Below, in pieces: positions 33,701 through 45,959 of a DNA stretch of 64,000 bases (positions are counted from its first letter, which is position 1; each line of letters starts with the position of its first letter). The stretch lies in assembly GCA_000827265.1 (NCBI GenBank), contig KN834809.1, positions 51,293 to 115,292 of the forward strand, in the 5' to 3' direction. Under the pieces are notes generated by a model, which saw only the letters and a list, made by a program, of their open reading frames with translations, had not been told where the DNA came from and ran no database searches. The translations under genes were made by a program, and so were the position numbers. The stretch comes from Collybiopsis luxurians FD-317 M1. Taxonomy: Eukaryota > Basidiomycota > Agaricomycetes > Agaricales > Omphalotaceae.

Positions 33701-34123
33701 TGTTGAGGCTCTTGCAATGGAATGTAATGTACCTTTTGTCTACAGTAATGCTGTGCCACAGAAGGTTGTAAGGCACCATGGTTAAAGTTGAAAGTCAAAG
33801 AGTGATGTTTGGGAAATGTTTCCCAGAATCAATGCCAGTGTGCACTCAATATTATTGATCATGAGGACTCCTCCACTGAGAGAACAAAAAAAGCATCATG
33901 CTCAATGTGGAATGCAAATGGGACATCTCTGAACAACAGTTTCCCAGCCCATATCCATTCATCAGACCCACCCATAGAGTGGAGTGCAACTTGCAAGTGG
34001 AAAGCCACCAGGATATTCTTCAGTGACAGCTTGTGAAGTCAGGCCAGTTGCCTTGTTTGTGAATAAATACACTCAGACCTGAGTGCTAAACAAAGTTATA
34101 TCAAGTCTAAATATTTCTGTTCA
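33701..34123. repeat. LTR-like block (TG...CA), copy 2
   Basis: Starts TGTTGAGG and ends TTCTGTTCA like 8313-8685. Homology with copy 1 ends at exactly this base. No gag follows here, so this would be a solo LTR if it is an LTR. Confidence 0.4.
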
Positions 34124-34306
34124 CCATTTCACTGTCCAAACCCTTCAATCCACCCATCCTTTGAGTCTCTGACCCTTACAATAAATAATATTCATCATTC
34201 AATTGAATAAACAAGTATCTCCAGAAGACTTCAGAAACCCTGGAAGATGACAAATAGGCAGTTAGAGCAAGATACTGATCAATACAAAATAGAACTTGCA
34301 TATCTT

Positions 34307-35018
34307 TCAGTCTCTCCTTGAATCCTTTCCCCTTGTTGAATGCAGCCTTGCAGAATCTTTACCCTTTGTCAACCTGTGCTTCTTGGCAGGTGGAAGAGTA
34401 ATGTCATCTGGTGTGTTATTATTTGTGGTCAGTGCAAGTTGTTTAGTCTTGCTACATGTCCTGGGCCCTTCATTCCCATATGGTACTGCAGATGCCACAG
34501 ACTCAGACATATGGCCTTCTGCAATCTGTGATTCAGCCCTGTTTCTGTATTTCTTTTCATAACTGCTCCCAGCCTTGGAGTTATTTCCTGCAAAATACTG
34601 GGCATCAGTATATTGAAAATAGGGAAAATATCTTGAATACTGTTTAGCCCACAATCAGTAGTGGAGTGGAGGAAGCCAGAAGGACCAGAAGAAGCAGACA
34701 TAGATCCAGTGGTAGTCAAGGTTGAAGTTTGGGACATAGAAGTAATGCCCAAAAGGCTGGTAAATGGAAATTTGGATGTAGAAACATGGCTAGAAGAAAA
34801 GCCGGGCTGAATAGCAACCCATAGAGGATCAGAAACCTAAGACAACACTTAATTGATTCTGAAAGTAAGAGACTCACCTTTATAGTACACAAGAATGCAC
34901 CAAAATTAAAAGTCTTTCCAAAGAATGGAAGAAGGAAAGCAGTGACTAACTGGCTAATAATAAGGAAAGGATTAGATGGGGCAACAAGTGGGCAAAGATA
35001 AGGACAAAGAGCATACAT
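34307..35018 (-). CDS. Orphan three-exon gene, about 205 aa
   Basis: Exon 1 runs 35018-34878 (ATG, 'YALCPYLCPLVAPSNPF', hydrophobic). Exon 2 is 34836-34641 ('VSDPLWVAIQPGFSSSHVST'). Exon 3 is 34587-34307. Donors are GTGAGT and GTATTC; acceptors TCTTAG and TTGCAG. Phases are consistent (0, then 1) and no internal stop remains. The C-terminal part is basic and nuclear-like ('LPPAKKHRLTKGKDSARLHS'). The start could lie further upstream. No homology is recognised. Its location between repeats suggests a TE-associated gene. Confidence 0.4.
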
Positions 35019-35493
35019 TCTAAAAGAATGATAGAATATGGTAAGGAGGAATGCAGTAAAACACATATAAAGTGAGTAACTTATAAACTAAAAGCAAAGG
35101 TGACCACATTATAACCAATCAGAATGCAGGAAGAAGTAGAATGAAGCAACTTACAAACTAGGAAACAAAATAGTTCACCTGCTGTAGGCATGGAATGATG
35201 TTGAAAGATGGAAAATCACACACATTCTAAAAGTTGCAAAAATTGAGGTAATTCAAAATCTGTAAGACACAATTTTTGAAAGAATTAAATAGAGAACTTG
35301 CAAACTGTCAAAATGAATGACACCCTATCAGTATATTGATCACAGAGTATGGAAATAATTAAAACTTCACATACTACATAGAAATGTGGTAAGTAGTAGT
35401 TATATGAAAGAATACAAGTATACCACTTACAGGCTAGATGGAGATTTCCTCATGTAATGAACATCAGCTGGCTCAAGATAGGAAACAGAAAAA
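35019..35493. other. No gene recognised
   Basis: AT-rich sequence upstream of the orphan gene and before the minisatellite. Nothing supportable is seen. Confidence 0.4.
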
Positions 35494-36151
35494 AGATTGA
35501 TTTCCAGGGGACATGGGAGATGCGGAACTCACCTCCTATGGGAAAGGGGAATTTCCAATGGAGTGAGCAGAGATTAATTTCCTGGGGACATGGGAGATCC
35601 AGAACTCACAGACTATAGGAAGGGGGAATTTCCCAGTGGAGTGAGCAGAAATTGATTTCCAGGGGACATGGGAGATCCACAACTCACCTCCTATAGGAAG
35701 GGGGAATTTCCAATGGAGTGAGTAGAGATTGATTTCCAGGGGACATGAAAGATCCAGAACTCACCAGCTATGGAAAGGGGGAATTTCCAATGGAGTGAGC
35801 AGAGATTGATTTTCAGGGGACATGGGAGATCCAGAACTTACAGACTATGGGAAGGTGGAATTTCCAATGGGGTGAGCAGAGATTGATTTCCAGGGGACAT
35901 GGGAGATTCAGAACTCACAATCTATGGGAAGTGGGAATTTCCAATGGAGTGAGCAGAGATTGATTTCCAGGGGATATGGGAGATCCAGAACTCACATACT
36001 ATGGGAAGGGGGAATTTCCAATAGAGTGAGCAGAGATTGATTTCCAGGGGACATGGGAGATCCAGAACTCACAGACTATGAGAAGGGGGAATTTCTGATG
36101 GAGTGAGCAGAGATTGATTTCCAGGAGACATGGGGGATCCAGAACTCACAG
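35494..36151. repeat. 77-bp minisatellite, about 8.5 copies
   Basis: Units start at 35494, 35571, 35649, 35726, 35803, 35880, 35957, 36034 and 36111, so the period is 77 bp with one 78. Each unit holds 'gattgatttccaggggacat', 'gaactcac' and 'aatttccaatggagtgagca'. Units differ by scattered substitutions. The array breaks off mid-unit at about 36151. There are no spacers of a CRISPR kind and no open frame across the array. Confidence 0.9.
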
Positions 36152-36391
36152 AGTCTCATTTCAACTTAGAAGAAATTTGTCCAAACTTAAGACAGCTCTG
36201 ATCAAACCTGAAAGAGCCCTGTATAAGCTCAGCACAGCCTCACTTCAATGTCTTGTCACACTTAGTCTTCCAGTTCTTGCTTCACATAATTCCAATATTT
36301 ACAGAGCTCAATTAAGGACTAAATGACTATGCTAATGTAAACAGATAATATAACTGGGACTCAAGCACTCCAACCCTGCAAGATTTCACTA
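36152..36391. other. Spacer before truncated chromovirus
   Basis: A short coding-like frame without recognisable content. The chromovirus homology begins abruptly at about 36392. Confidence 0.4.
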
Positions 36392-37392
36392 TTAGCAGCT
36401 ACTCACTATAACAATTTGCTGAAACAGGAAGAGGCTGGTATACCCATTCCTGCCCTCTGTACTTGGATAGACTTCATTGCAGAATTCACATTGTACTTCA
36501 GATTATTCAACCTTGCATGAGATGCACAGGTAAAACTGGCCTGGATCAAACAGATGGACAACAAGTTGTTTGTGACATTCATCATTTGATTCCAGGAGTA
36601 TGCATTCAAAACAGGATACAATGACATGGCATTGGTAGCAATGCTCCAAGGGGCAGTAACAAGGAGTCTCGACATTACAGTAGTGGCTCAATCCCCCTCA
36701 GAATTATCCACAATGGGTACAGTGATTCCAGGAGTTGGACAATTCAATTTGTGCAACTGATGCAGCTCATTCTTGTGGAGGAAATTCTGTTTTCAGGATG
36801 TATAATCCTATGGCCCCATTGAATCCTCAAAACTCTAACCTGCAACAAGGATCCAATAATAATAACCCCCAGCAAGCAGGGGGTCAACAAGGTAGGAATC
36901 AAGGTAACTGGTCCAACTGTCAAAAGGGAGCTGCAGCCTGGGATAGTAATGTAAATTTGGACAATATTAGTGGTACAGCATATGGACAATCTGAGGACTT
37001 TATGAGTGTCTCGAGTCAGAATGGAAATAGCGGAGAAGGCTTAGAAAACCAGGGAGGAAACAATGGAGCCTTGAAAAACCCAGGAGACAAAGAATTCCTA
37101 TGGGCGATTTGAGCTGCCAGGACTCCTGAGCAAGTTGAGGAGTTCTGTCAACATTGTAAATTGGGACTCTGCTACAATTGTGGAGGCTCAGATCATATTG
37201 GTAAAGATTGCAAAAATCAGGAGAATTGGGATCCTCCAAAAAAATGGAACTTCAAATATAAACAATCAACAAAGTGACCAGTTGAGGGCTGCAACTTTTA
37301 CCTTGGAAGGGGACCTGTCTAACAACAAAATTTGGAATGTCAAGATAGAAAATGACTCAGGAAAAGCAGAGGGGATTCCAGAGACACACTAA
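36392..37392 (+). pseudogene. gag: gag fragment of chromovirus copy 2
   Basis: Carries the end of the capsid domain ('WIDFIAEFTLYF', stop, 'DAQVKLAWI'), the Asn/Gln-rich linker and the zinc knuckle ('CYNCGGSDHIGKDC', about 37171). In-frame TGA codons at 36518-36520 and 37110-37112 are at the same positions as in copy 1 (18977 and 19574). The zinc-knuckle segment is shifted by an indel near 37240. Confidence 0.75.
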
Positions 37393-37399
37393 GAGCAAC

Positions 37400-40300
37400 C
37401 TGGAATCCAAAAAATCCTGCTCAAGTGATCTGTCATGGGGCAGTAGTAGAAAAAAATCCCCAGCTTGTCTTTTGTCTTGCTCTAACAACTCATCTCTCAT
37501 TTCAACACATTTCCCCTTCTCCAATTCTGAAAATCTAAGCTATAATACTCTTATTGATTCAAGCACAACTTGTTCTTTTATTGATAAAAACCTTGCAGAA
37601 AAATTCCCAAAAAATATTTCTCATTTAGATACTCCAATCCTACTTGAATTATTCAATGGTCAACCAACTTTGGCAGGAGATATAACAAAAATTTTTAAAG
37701 ATACTATCAGCTTTGCCAATGGTTCAATTCAAACAGTTGAATTCCTAATAACCCAACTACACCCAACAGCTCCTATCATGTTAGGTTTACCATGGCTCAA
37801 AGAATTCAATCCTGAAATAAATTGGAAGGATTTGACTTTGACATTCCAAGGAAGAGAACAAATTTCAGCTTCACTAGTTGATTTGTTCACCGGTACATGG
37901 AACTTGAATACTAGTGAGAAGCAGGATACACCAATCCCTGACTCAAAACACAAATCAGCCTATAGTGAACAAATAAACAAAGAAGAAAATGTGGATGTAG
38001 ACTCATCAGTTTTGGAATTCAATGAATGGTTGATATATACAAATTGGGCTAATGATTACAACAAGGATCTTGAAAAATGGAAAAATAAATACAACATAGG
38101 GGACAATGGAAATGGATACTCTGAGAAAGCATTGAAAGCTTGGGCAGAAAAGATTGACAAAAGAAGTTTGAAACTGCCAGCATACAAGCAGAAATGAAGG
38201 TGGATATATAAATGAGTCAGAAAATTGCATCAGGATTCTATTCCACAAGGCCTGTCAACAAGGGTATTGAATATCTCAAAAACCTCTGCACTCCAGCAAC
38301 AGAGAAAACATATGAAACAAGGGATGAAGATAGGAAAACCTGAAAAGGTCAAAAGGAGAATGGGTCCAAACCTCCCAGGCAAGGCAGTAAGTCTCATAAG
38401 TGCAGCTGCAATGGATACTATAATACAAGACAGAATGCCTGCCTATTTCCTGCATATCACCACAGTCCCAAATCAAGTGAATAATGATGATACTGCTAAT
38501 ACAGAAAAATCTGCAACTCATGAGTTGATTCAAGGAAATAGGGAAGCTTCAGAAAAGCTTCTGACAGACATAGGGACTGGAAAAACTCAAAAGGATGAAA
38601 AAGAGTTACTCAAACATGTTCCCAAGAAGTATTGAGACTTCCTGGACATGTTTTCCCCAGGAGAAGCAAAAGTCTTACCTCCACACTGTCTGTACAATTT
38701 AAAAATTGAAATGGAAGGGGACTCAGCTCCTCCCTTTGGGAAACTCTATAACATGTTGGAAATGGAACTAAAAGCCCTAAAGGATTATATAGATGATATG
38801 CTAGGGAAAGGGTTTATTAGAGCCTCCAACTTGCCTGCTGGGGCTCCAGTTCTATTTGTAAAAAAGAAGGATGGAAGCCTAAGGCTTTGTGTTGACTATC
38901 AGGCCTTGAATCAAATCACAAGGAAGAATAGGTATCCCTTACCCCTCATAGGACCACTAGTTGACCAACTACAAAGGGCAAAATACTTTATGAAACTCAA
39001 TTTGAGAGCAGGATATAACAATGTCTGAATAGCAGAAGGCCATGAATGGAAAACAGTGTTTCAAACATGATACAGGTCCTACAAGATGCTGGTAATGCCA
39101 TTCAGATTAACAAATGCCCCCTCAGCTTTCCAATTTTTTATGAATGACATTTTCCATGACTTGATCAATGTATGCATGGTTATTTACTTGGACAATATCC
39201 TCATTTATTCAAATGACAAAAAAACACATGAGGAACAAGTCCAAAAGGTACTACAGTGACTACAAGACAACCACCTCCATGCAAAACCAGAAAAATGCAG
39301 TTTTGATATGGACACAGTGGAATACCTGGGGATAATCATAAACCCTGAAGGAGTGTTGATGGACCCATCCAAAGTCAAAGCCATAACACCTTGGCTAGTT
39401 CCACAGAATATAAAAGAACTGCAATCATTTTTGGGTTTTGCAAATTTCTATTGCAGATTTATTGACAATTCTAGTGGGATAACAAAAGCCCTAATGCCAC
39501 TACTGCAAAAGGATGCTATTTGGCATTGGGACAAGTCATGTCAAAGTTTCGACTTATTAAAAAATGCCTTTACACATGCCCCAGTGCTACAACATTTCAA
39601 TCCAGAACTTCTGATTATTCTGGAATGTGATGCATCAGATTGGGCAATAGCAGGAATATTGTCTCAGCTGGATCCAAAAACTGGAGAAATACATCCAATT
39701 GCTTTTCATACTCGATCCATGATACCAGCTGAAATAAATTACAATATTTATGACAAGGAATTACTGGCTATTGTGGAATGTTTCAAAGTTTGGAGAGCCT
39801 ATTGTGACAGTTTGAGATTCCAAATACAAGTCTACTCTGATCATAATAACCTGCAATGGTTCATGACCACCAAACAGCTATCAGCAAGACAAGCTAGGTG
39901 GTCAGAAGCTTTGTTGGGATTCAACTTTTGAATCAATTATTGACCTGGAACTTTGGGAGCAAAACCAGATGCTCTGATGAGACGAGCAGATGTATACCCA
40001 AAGAAAGGAATTGATAGGGACTCTGCTAGAGCAGGAAGAGAGCAAATATTGATTCCTCCAGAACAGCTCAATGCAGCATTGCTTTTGAATGAGGATTTGT
40101 TATTAGAATGAATTCAAAAGGCAGAACAAGACAAGTTCATGCAAGACACAATAAAGCTGATTTGAGAAGGAAAGATTAAAAATGTGGTATTTGAAAATGG
40201 GTTACTTATATGACAAGGTCATATATATGTCCCTAATGACACAGACCTTTGACAAGATGTACTATCTGCCTATCACAATCACACACTCAGAGGACATCCA

Positions 40301-41535
40301 GGCAAGAAGAAAACAAAAAAGATACTCAATCAGTTGTTCTTTTAGAAAGGAAGCAGCAAGAATGTACATCACTATGTACAAAGCTGCCATACTTATATAA
40401 GATCCAAGGCTAGAAGAACTCTCCAATATGGGAATCTGAAACCTCTACCCATTGGGCAAAGACCCTGGAGCTCAATTTTGATGGACCATATAGTACAACT
40501 CCTGAAAGCAGGAAAGGAACAATTTGATGCAATCCTAGTAGTAGTAGATCGGCTCACAAAACAAGCCATCTATATTCCCTGTCACATGACAGACACTGCA
40601 AAGGACTTTGCAAGACTATTCCTCAAAAATATATTCTCAAAACATGGGCTACCAGTGGATATCATCTCGGATTGAGGAAGCTTGCTTATATCCCAGTTTT
40701 GGAAGGAATTGTGTAAAATACTTGGTATCAAGTCTCAACTCTCAATGGTATACCATCCTCAAACAGATGGGCAAACAGAAAGAACTAATCAAAGCCTCAA
40801 AGGATACCTAAGAATCTATACGTCTTATGACCAAGATGACTGGGATGCCTTATTACCTATTGCAGAATTTGTATATAACAACACTCCCCATTCAACTACA
40901 GGGTTAACACCCTTCTTTGTGAATAAAGGATACCATCCAAAACTCTCAATTAACCTATCAAAGGTAAATGACTTGGAAGCAAATCAGTATGCTACAGAGT
41001 TAAAGGAATTACACAAATATTTGAAACAGCGCATATACGAAGCAAACAAGGCAGCAGTGAATCAGTACAATTGCCACTGTGCCAGAAACCCAGATTGGAG
41101 AAAAGGCAACCAAGTCTGGTCAGACATAGGTAACATCCAAACAAGAAGGCCTATTAAAAAGTTGGATCACAAGTGGACAGGACCTTACACAATACTCAAT
41201 AAAATTGGATCTCATGCATATCAACTTGAGTTACCGGGGGACCTACAATGAATCCACAATGTGTTCCATGTCAATAGACTAAAATTGCATTACCTGGATC
41301 CTTTCCAGTGAGTTGTATCACCTCCCCTACCAATCTACATCAAAGGGGAACCAGAATACAAAGTTGAGTCAATAAAAGATAGTTGTCCAACAGGAAAAAT
41401 AGACAGAGGAATCCAGTACTTAATCAAATGGAAATGGTATGATGAGGAATCCTGGATTCCCTGGAAAGGTATGGTAGGAAGTATTGATTTGATTCACAAG
41501 TGGGAGAAAGCATATCCAAGGAAACAAAAGTTACC
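37400..41535 (+). pseudogene. pol: pol of chromovirus copy 2
   Basis: Protease active site is 'TLIDSSTTCSFID', where the catalytic Gly is Ser. Reverse transcriptase motif A is again Asn ('[11 protein letters not shown]') and motif C reads 'YLDNILIYS', so two catalytic residues are lost. RNase H is well preserved (39600-39930). Integrase has 'YVQSCHTYIRSK', losing the second Cys, whereas copy 1 loses the first. The chromodomain lies at about 41355-41520. More than ten stops are present, most of them TGA opposite CAA or CGA in copy 1. Confidence 0.8.
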
Positions 41536-41829
41536 TCTCAAGCTCCTCAAAGAACTTGAAAGCCTAGCCCTGCAAGATGAGGAGGAAAGGGAGTTGAGAC
41601 AGGCAGTCAAAGCTGTCATTTAATTAGGAGAAATGACTCTTGAAATTGAAACCTCAACCTTAAAGGGGGGGTAAAAGCATTACTTCAAGTTTTCATTTCC
41701 AATTTCTCAACATATTTCTCTTTATTATTATTAAAAATCATAACAATTCATGAGTCTATTTCAGGGAAATAAAAGCATACAGTGGGCATAGTTTGGGAAA
41801 TATGAGTACAGAAGGCTGGAACAGAAGGA

Positions 41830-42773
41830 CTAGTCAAAGGACAACTCAATTAGTTCATTGTGTTTGGCTCGAATGTCAAATGGGATTCCAAATACTTCCT
41901 CCAGCTCTCAGGCATATAAATCCTCAGCACACTCAATCTCCATCTGTTCCCTCATATCCTGCAAAGCCAGAGCCATATGAAGGCTGGGATCTGTCAATTC
42001 ATCTTCATTCCTCTTGACCAATGAATAGGTCAAAGGATCCTCCCCAGTGCAAACAAAGTAGGCATTAGGGTGACCAGACAAAAAGATCACTACAGGAGAT
42101 GTATTGCAAGTCTCAATGAGAGTACTGGAAAAGGAAGTGGTATTGAGAGAAGGAATGAAATTGAATAGGGAATTGGGAGTGGAGTCACTCTTTGTCTCGA
42201 AAGGAAAGGATTCAGATGAAAGACCACCCCATACATCCATAGGGGCAACAGTGCTAGTAGTCACTGGTTCCAAGGGCAGATCTCCAATATTCAAGAGACA
42301 ATGAAGCTCCTTGTAAATGCTGTGAAATCAAGATAATTCAACTCCATGCCCCTGGGCCAAAACTTCAGCAGCCAGTTGGAGGTTGTGGGACTCAACAAGA
42401 GAGTCTTGCAACTCCTTAATAACCTGATCCTGCTCCCTAATGGTCACTTCAGCAGTTTCATGAAGATATCTGGCTTCCTGGGCATCTCACTAGGAAGGAT
42501 CAGTGAGCCATGGAAACCCTACAACAAGTTGAAAAGACATACAGATGACTTGAGCATCTTATCATCAAATTCCTGAGTGGATCAACTCAAGAGTTCTTGC
42601 AACTTGTGAATCTCACTAGACTGATTTTCAACAACCCTCTGTAGTCACCCAAACTCACAACAACCTTGGTTCACAAGGACATCCTGATCAGATACAACTT
42701 GAGAGATACTCTCAGCAGCATCAGTGAGATGATCAAGGAATGAAGCAGAGTCAAATGGAGAGGGTGAAGACAT
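41830..42773 (-). pseudogene. Antisense gene B of chromovirus copy 2
   Basis: Same structure as 25074-26017. ATG at 42773 ('SSPSPFDSASFLDHLTDAAE'), a conserved intron ('GTATGTC...TTCCTAG') and a long second exon ending 'SFD' and TAG at 41830. Several stops are present (after 'CCEFG' and near 41908), fewer than a frame of this length would gather if it had never been coding. Confidence 0.6.
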
Positions 42774-43131
42774 GGCAAGGAAGGATCTTGAAATGAGGAT
42801 AGAGAAAATAGTCTTGAAAAAAGTGTCCTTTTATTGAGACAAGGATGCCCAATACAAGCCTAATGTGGAACAAAATGTGTAGCCACATGCATATGCCTCA
42901 TGGAAATTTTTGAATACTTTGATTCTCAGGAGATTTTTTATTTTGAACCCAGGGCAATTTCTCATTTACACAAAGGAGGAGCCTAAAAAAAGAAAAAAGA
43001 TTCAATTTGGGAAAAAGTACAGTCATTTGGCTATGTAAAGGAGAAAAGGAATTTGAGACCAAGAACTATCTAATCATTACAGAGATCTATCTAGGCACAA
43101 GAAAACCACAAGTTGAAAGTCCTAGGAACTG

Positions 43132-45042
43132 CTAGAAGAAGGCTTTGTGGGTGAGGCAGCCACAAACTGTCCTCGAACCAACTCAAAAAGCTGTCAGAGT
43201 TGGGCAAGTTCTGCATCCCACAACTGCAACTCCTCTGTGGCAACTTGTAGGGCCTCCTCACTCACAGCCAACTTTGCTTTCAAATTCTTGATCTCGCTCT
43301 CTCATCCTTCCAATGCCCCTCTCAATTGCTGAGTCTCCTACAAAAAATTCAATTAAACACTAAGTCAGTTGAACAAGAAGGAAGAGACTTACTGTGAATT
43401 GAACATTGCCCTTGAAATGCTGAATGAAAGATTTAAGATGAGTCAGCTCCTTGTCCTTATCCTTCAACTGACTTTCCTGCAAGGCCACCTACTCCTTTAA
43501 ATGGGAATTTTTGGTCTTGAGATGCTCTGATGATTGATTCAAGGCCTGGAATTCCCAATACACTTGGAGGAGCTTGTCCTGTTGTGAATCAATAATGTTC
43601 ATGGAGGTCATATTGATAAGGGATAATGATTCAAAGAATTGAATGAGGGAACCATTTGAGAACAAGGCAGGAGGTTGGGAAGAGGATTGACTCTATAGAA
43701 GAAACACAGAATCAGTCAGCAAGTCAATGGAGACTCAAAAATGAGGAAATTACTCACCAATCCTGCCTCAAGGTTATTAAACACCCCTTGAATCATCCCA
43801 TCCACCAATGCCCAAAGATCTTGCTCGAGCATCATCTTGCCAGGACCAGAAACCAATGCAGTGATCCTCAAAATGACATGCTCTATGGTAGTTCATATCA
43901 CTAAGAATATCAATTAGAATGACCATACGAAGAAGTTAAGATTGAAACTCACTTTTGTCCCAAGTAGAGGAAGAGTCATCAGAAGGGATTTGCTTAACAA
44001 GAGGTTCAAAAAACCAAGTCTTCAAACTGGAAACCTCACTGTAGGACCAGTTATCAATGGCTTTCCAAATGGGAGCAGGTACTGTAGGAATGGGAGTAGG
44101 GGGAGGTGGGACTTCTTCCAGGTAATCCAAACTCATTGCATTGAGCTCCTCGGGACCCTCCATCTCCACATTAGCATCCATGGGATCTTGAACCACTTCT
44201 TTTCCCTTCTGAGACAGAACTGGAATGACATATTCATGACTCAGTTCCCCTAGAAGCAATCCCTTCTCCTGATGAAACTGACTTTTTTGGAAAGCCTCTG
44301 AAGAGACAACTAAGAAGACAATGAGAAGTGCCGAAGATCACAAACTAAGTCAAACTTACCTGCTTTCCTTTTGCTCTCCTGAGCCCATGGTTTTTCTGAC
44401 ACCAATCCCAACTCCTCTGGATGTTTGCAATAATATGGGAAATCACATAGCCCAGTTGTTAGGGCAGTCCATTCCTTATCCTGAATAACAAAGTTCCTGC
44501 AACTCAACACAAAGCAATAGGCAACAATGAGGGGAAGTTTTGCAAGGATATGGAACTGGAGGAGTCAAAAGATGCTTTTGAACAAACAAAATTTCTTGCT
44601 TGCTGGATAGTTCATTTTGCAAGTGGCACAAGAGAGGGAATTCAAATGAAGGGAGCAGGAGGACTGGAGATTATGTGAAGCACAATACTCACAAGAGGGG
44701 TAGAGTGCAAATATTTTGTGCCACTCACCATCAGGCACCCATTCCAAAACCTCCGGACTCAAATTGGCAAGATATGCATTGTCATATATTGGTTGAACAT
44801 TGGAAGGAAGAGAAGAAGGGATACTGGCAGAAACTGGGACAGAAGGATACCTGAGGAGCGAACTACATTTGAACACCACACATTGCATTTTCTTGGCCAC
44901 TGTGGGAACAGAGGGAAGAGTGTTAGAGAAGGGACACTGATTGGAGAGGCTGCAGAACTTTGATGATGAGTCAGGGCCTTGACCCTCCTGAATTACTGGA
45001 TGAGGCAACAGGCTGGTCAGGAAATGATTGAGACAAGGACAT
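43132..45042 (-). pseudogene. Antisense gene A of chromovirus copy 2
   Basis: ATG at 45042 ('SLSQSFPDQPVASSSNSGGS'). The Cys-rich exon ('CEYC', 'CATC'), the acidic Pro-rich exon ('SLDYLEEVPPPPTP'), 'LEQDLWALVDGMIQG' and the coiled-coil exons are all present. Introns are at the same places (donors GTAAGT, GTGAGT, GTGAGT, GTAAGT; 'CTAAT' branch site kept). The residue that is TGA in copy 1 after 'AAKKM' is CAA here, so the ancestor was CGA. One cysteine is His ('CSLH'). Confidence 0.65.
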
Positions 45043-45080
45043 AGTGGTCAGGGGAAAAGAAGAAATTGACTCAAAAACCC

Positions 45081-45090
45081 AGCTTTATAA
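45081..45090 (-). promoter_or_regulatory. TATA box for antisense gene A, copy 2
   Basis: The minus strand reads 'CTTATAAAGC', about 40-50 bp upstream of the ATG at 45042. It is identical to the box in copy 1, although the surrounding sequence has diverged. Confidence 0.5.
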
Positions 45091-45251
45091 GGGCTTCAGA
45101 CTTAGAGTTTTTGATTGAAATTCAGCAGCCAGCACATCAAAACTCAATCTGACAGCACAGCAGTCACAACACTGTGTTGCATCAAAAGCTACACATCAAA
45201 AGCTATGCACAATGTGTCCTTTCAAGGGCTCAAGGACCTCAGGGGGGGTAA

Positions 45252-45950
45252 TGTTATGCCCCAATTCATTTTCTTCACTCTTTGTAACCCATCTGCTTAC
45301 CATACCTCTCAATAACTGATGTATCATTTGGTCCCATACAGTTAAGTCTCATTATGCATACCGCAAGGCAAACTAATTAATTACTTCTACTGTCTCATAC
45401 CCACAAGGCCTCATGTCTTCCCACAGAGTATAAAAGCCTTGTACCTACATCTCTCATGAGAATGCTGTTATTACCTGAACTATCTTGATCTGTGTTGTTT
45501 CTATTCTCTTGTTCACTAGTTTTCTAATACTATTCTGCTTAACACTGAGTCAAGCAAACCCCATTGACACCGAGTCACTGGCTTATCTACCTCTCACTTG
45601 TTGAACTGATCAACAAGACTATTCGACTGCCATAGCCTTTCGAATATTCTGTCTCATAGGGTAAATGGACACCAAGTCATGAACCTTCCGAGTCAACCCT
45701 CATTAATACCATCTTAATGAGTTCTTTCAATATACAATTTCTAGTCACACCGAGCTACTAGATTTGTTATTCAACACTTGAGGATCATTCCTCAATATCC
45801 AATACACAAACCATACAGGACTCATTCACCTGTTGTATGTAGTGACTCCCCATTGCATATTCTGTCTCGGCTGTGGTATAATAAATTACTTTCTATTCCT
45901 TGAACCTACTACAAGCTTCTAACAACAAAAGGTAGTAAAAGGTCCTAACA
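45252..45950 (+). repeat. 3' LTR of chromovirus copy 2
   Basis: Starts TGTTATGCCC, ends GGTCCTAACA, 699 bp. A G run precedes it. It is more diverged from the copy-1 LTRs in its first 150 bp than elsewhere. The TATA box is retained at about 45429. Confidence 0.9.
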
Positions 45951-45959
45951 CTGATGCAT

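Larger units (their letters stand above)
36392..45950 (+). mobile_element. Ty3/gypsy chromovirus, copy 2, 5'-truncated
   Basis: Begins inside gag ('agcagctactcactataa', matching copy 1 at about 18854) and continues through pol, both antisense genes and the 3' LTR. It lacks the 5' LTR and the gag extension. It has far more stops than copy 1, and the differences are dominated by CG changed to TG or CA. Confidence 0.9.

Noticed and set aside
35494..36151. Regular 77-bp repeats as a possible CRISPR array
   Set aside because: The whole unit repeats, with no variable spacers, and the context is a fungal genome.
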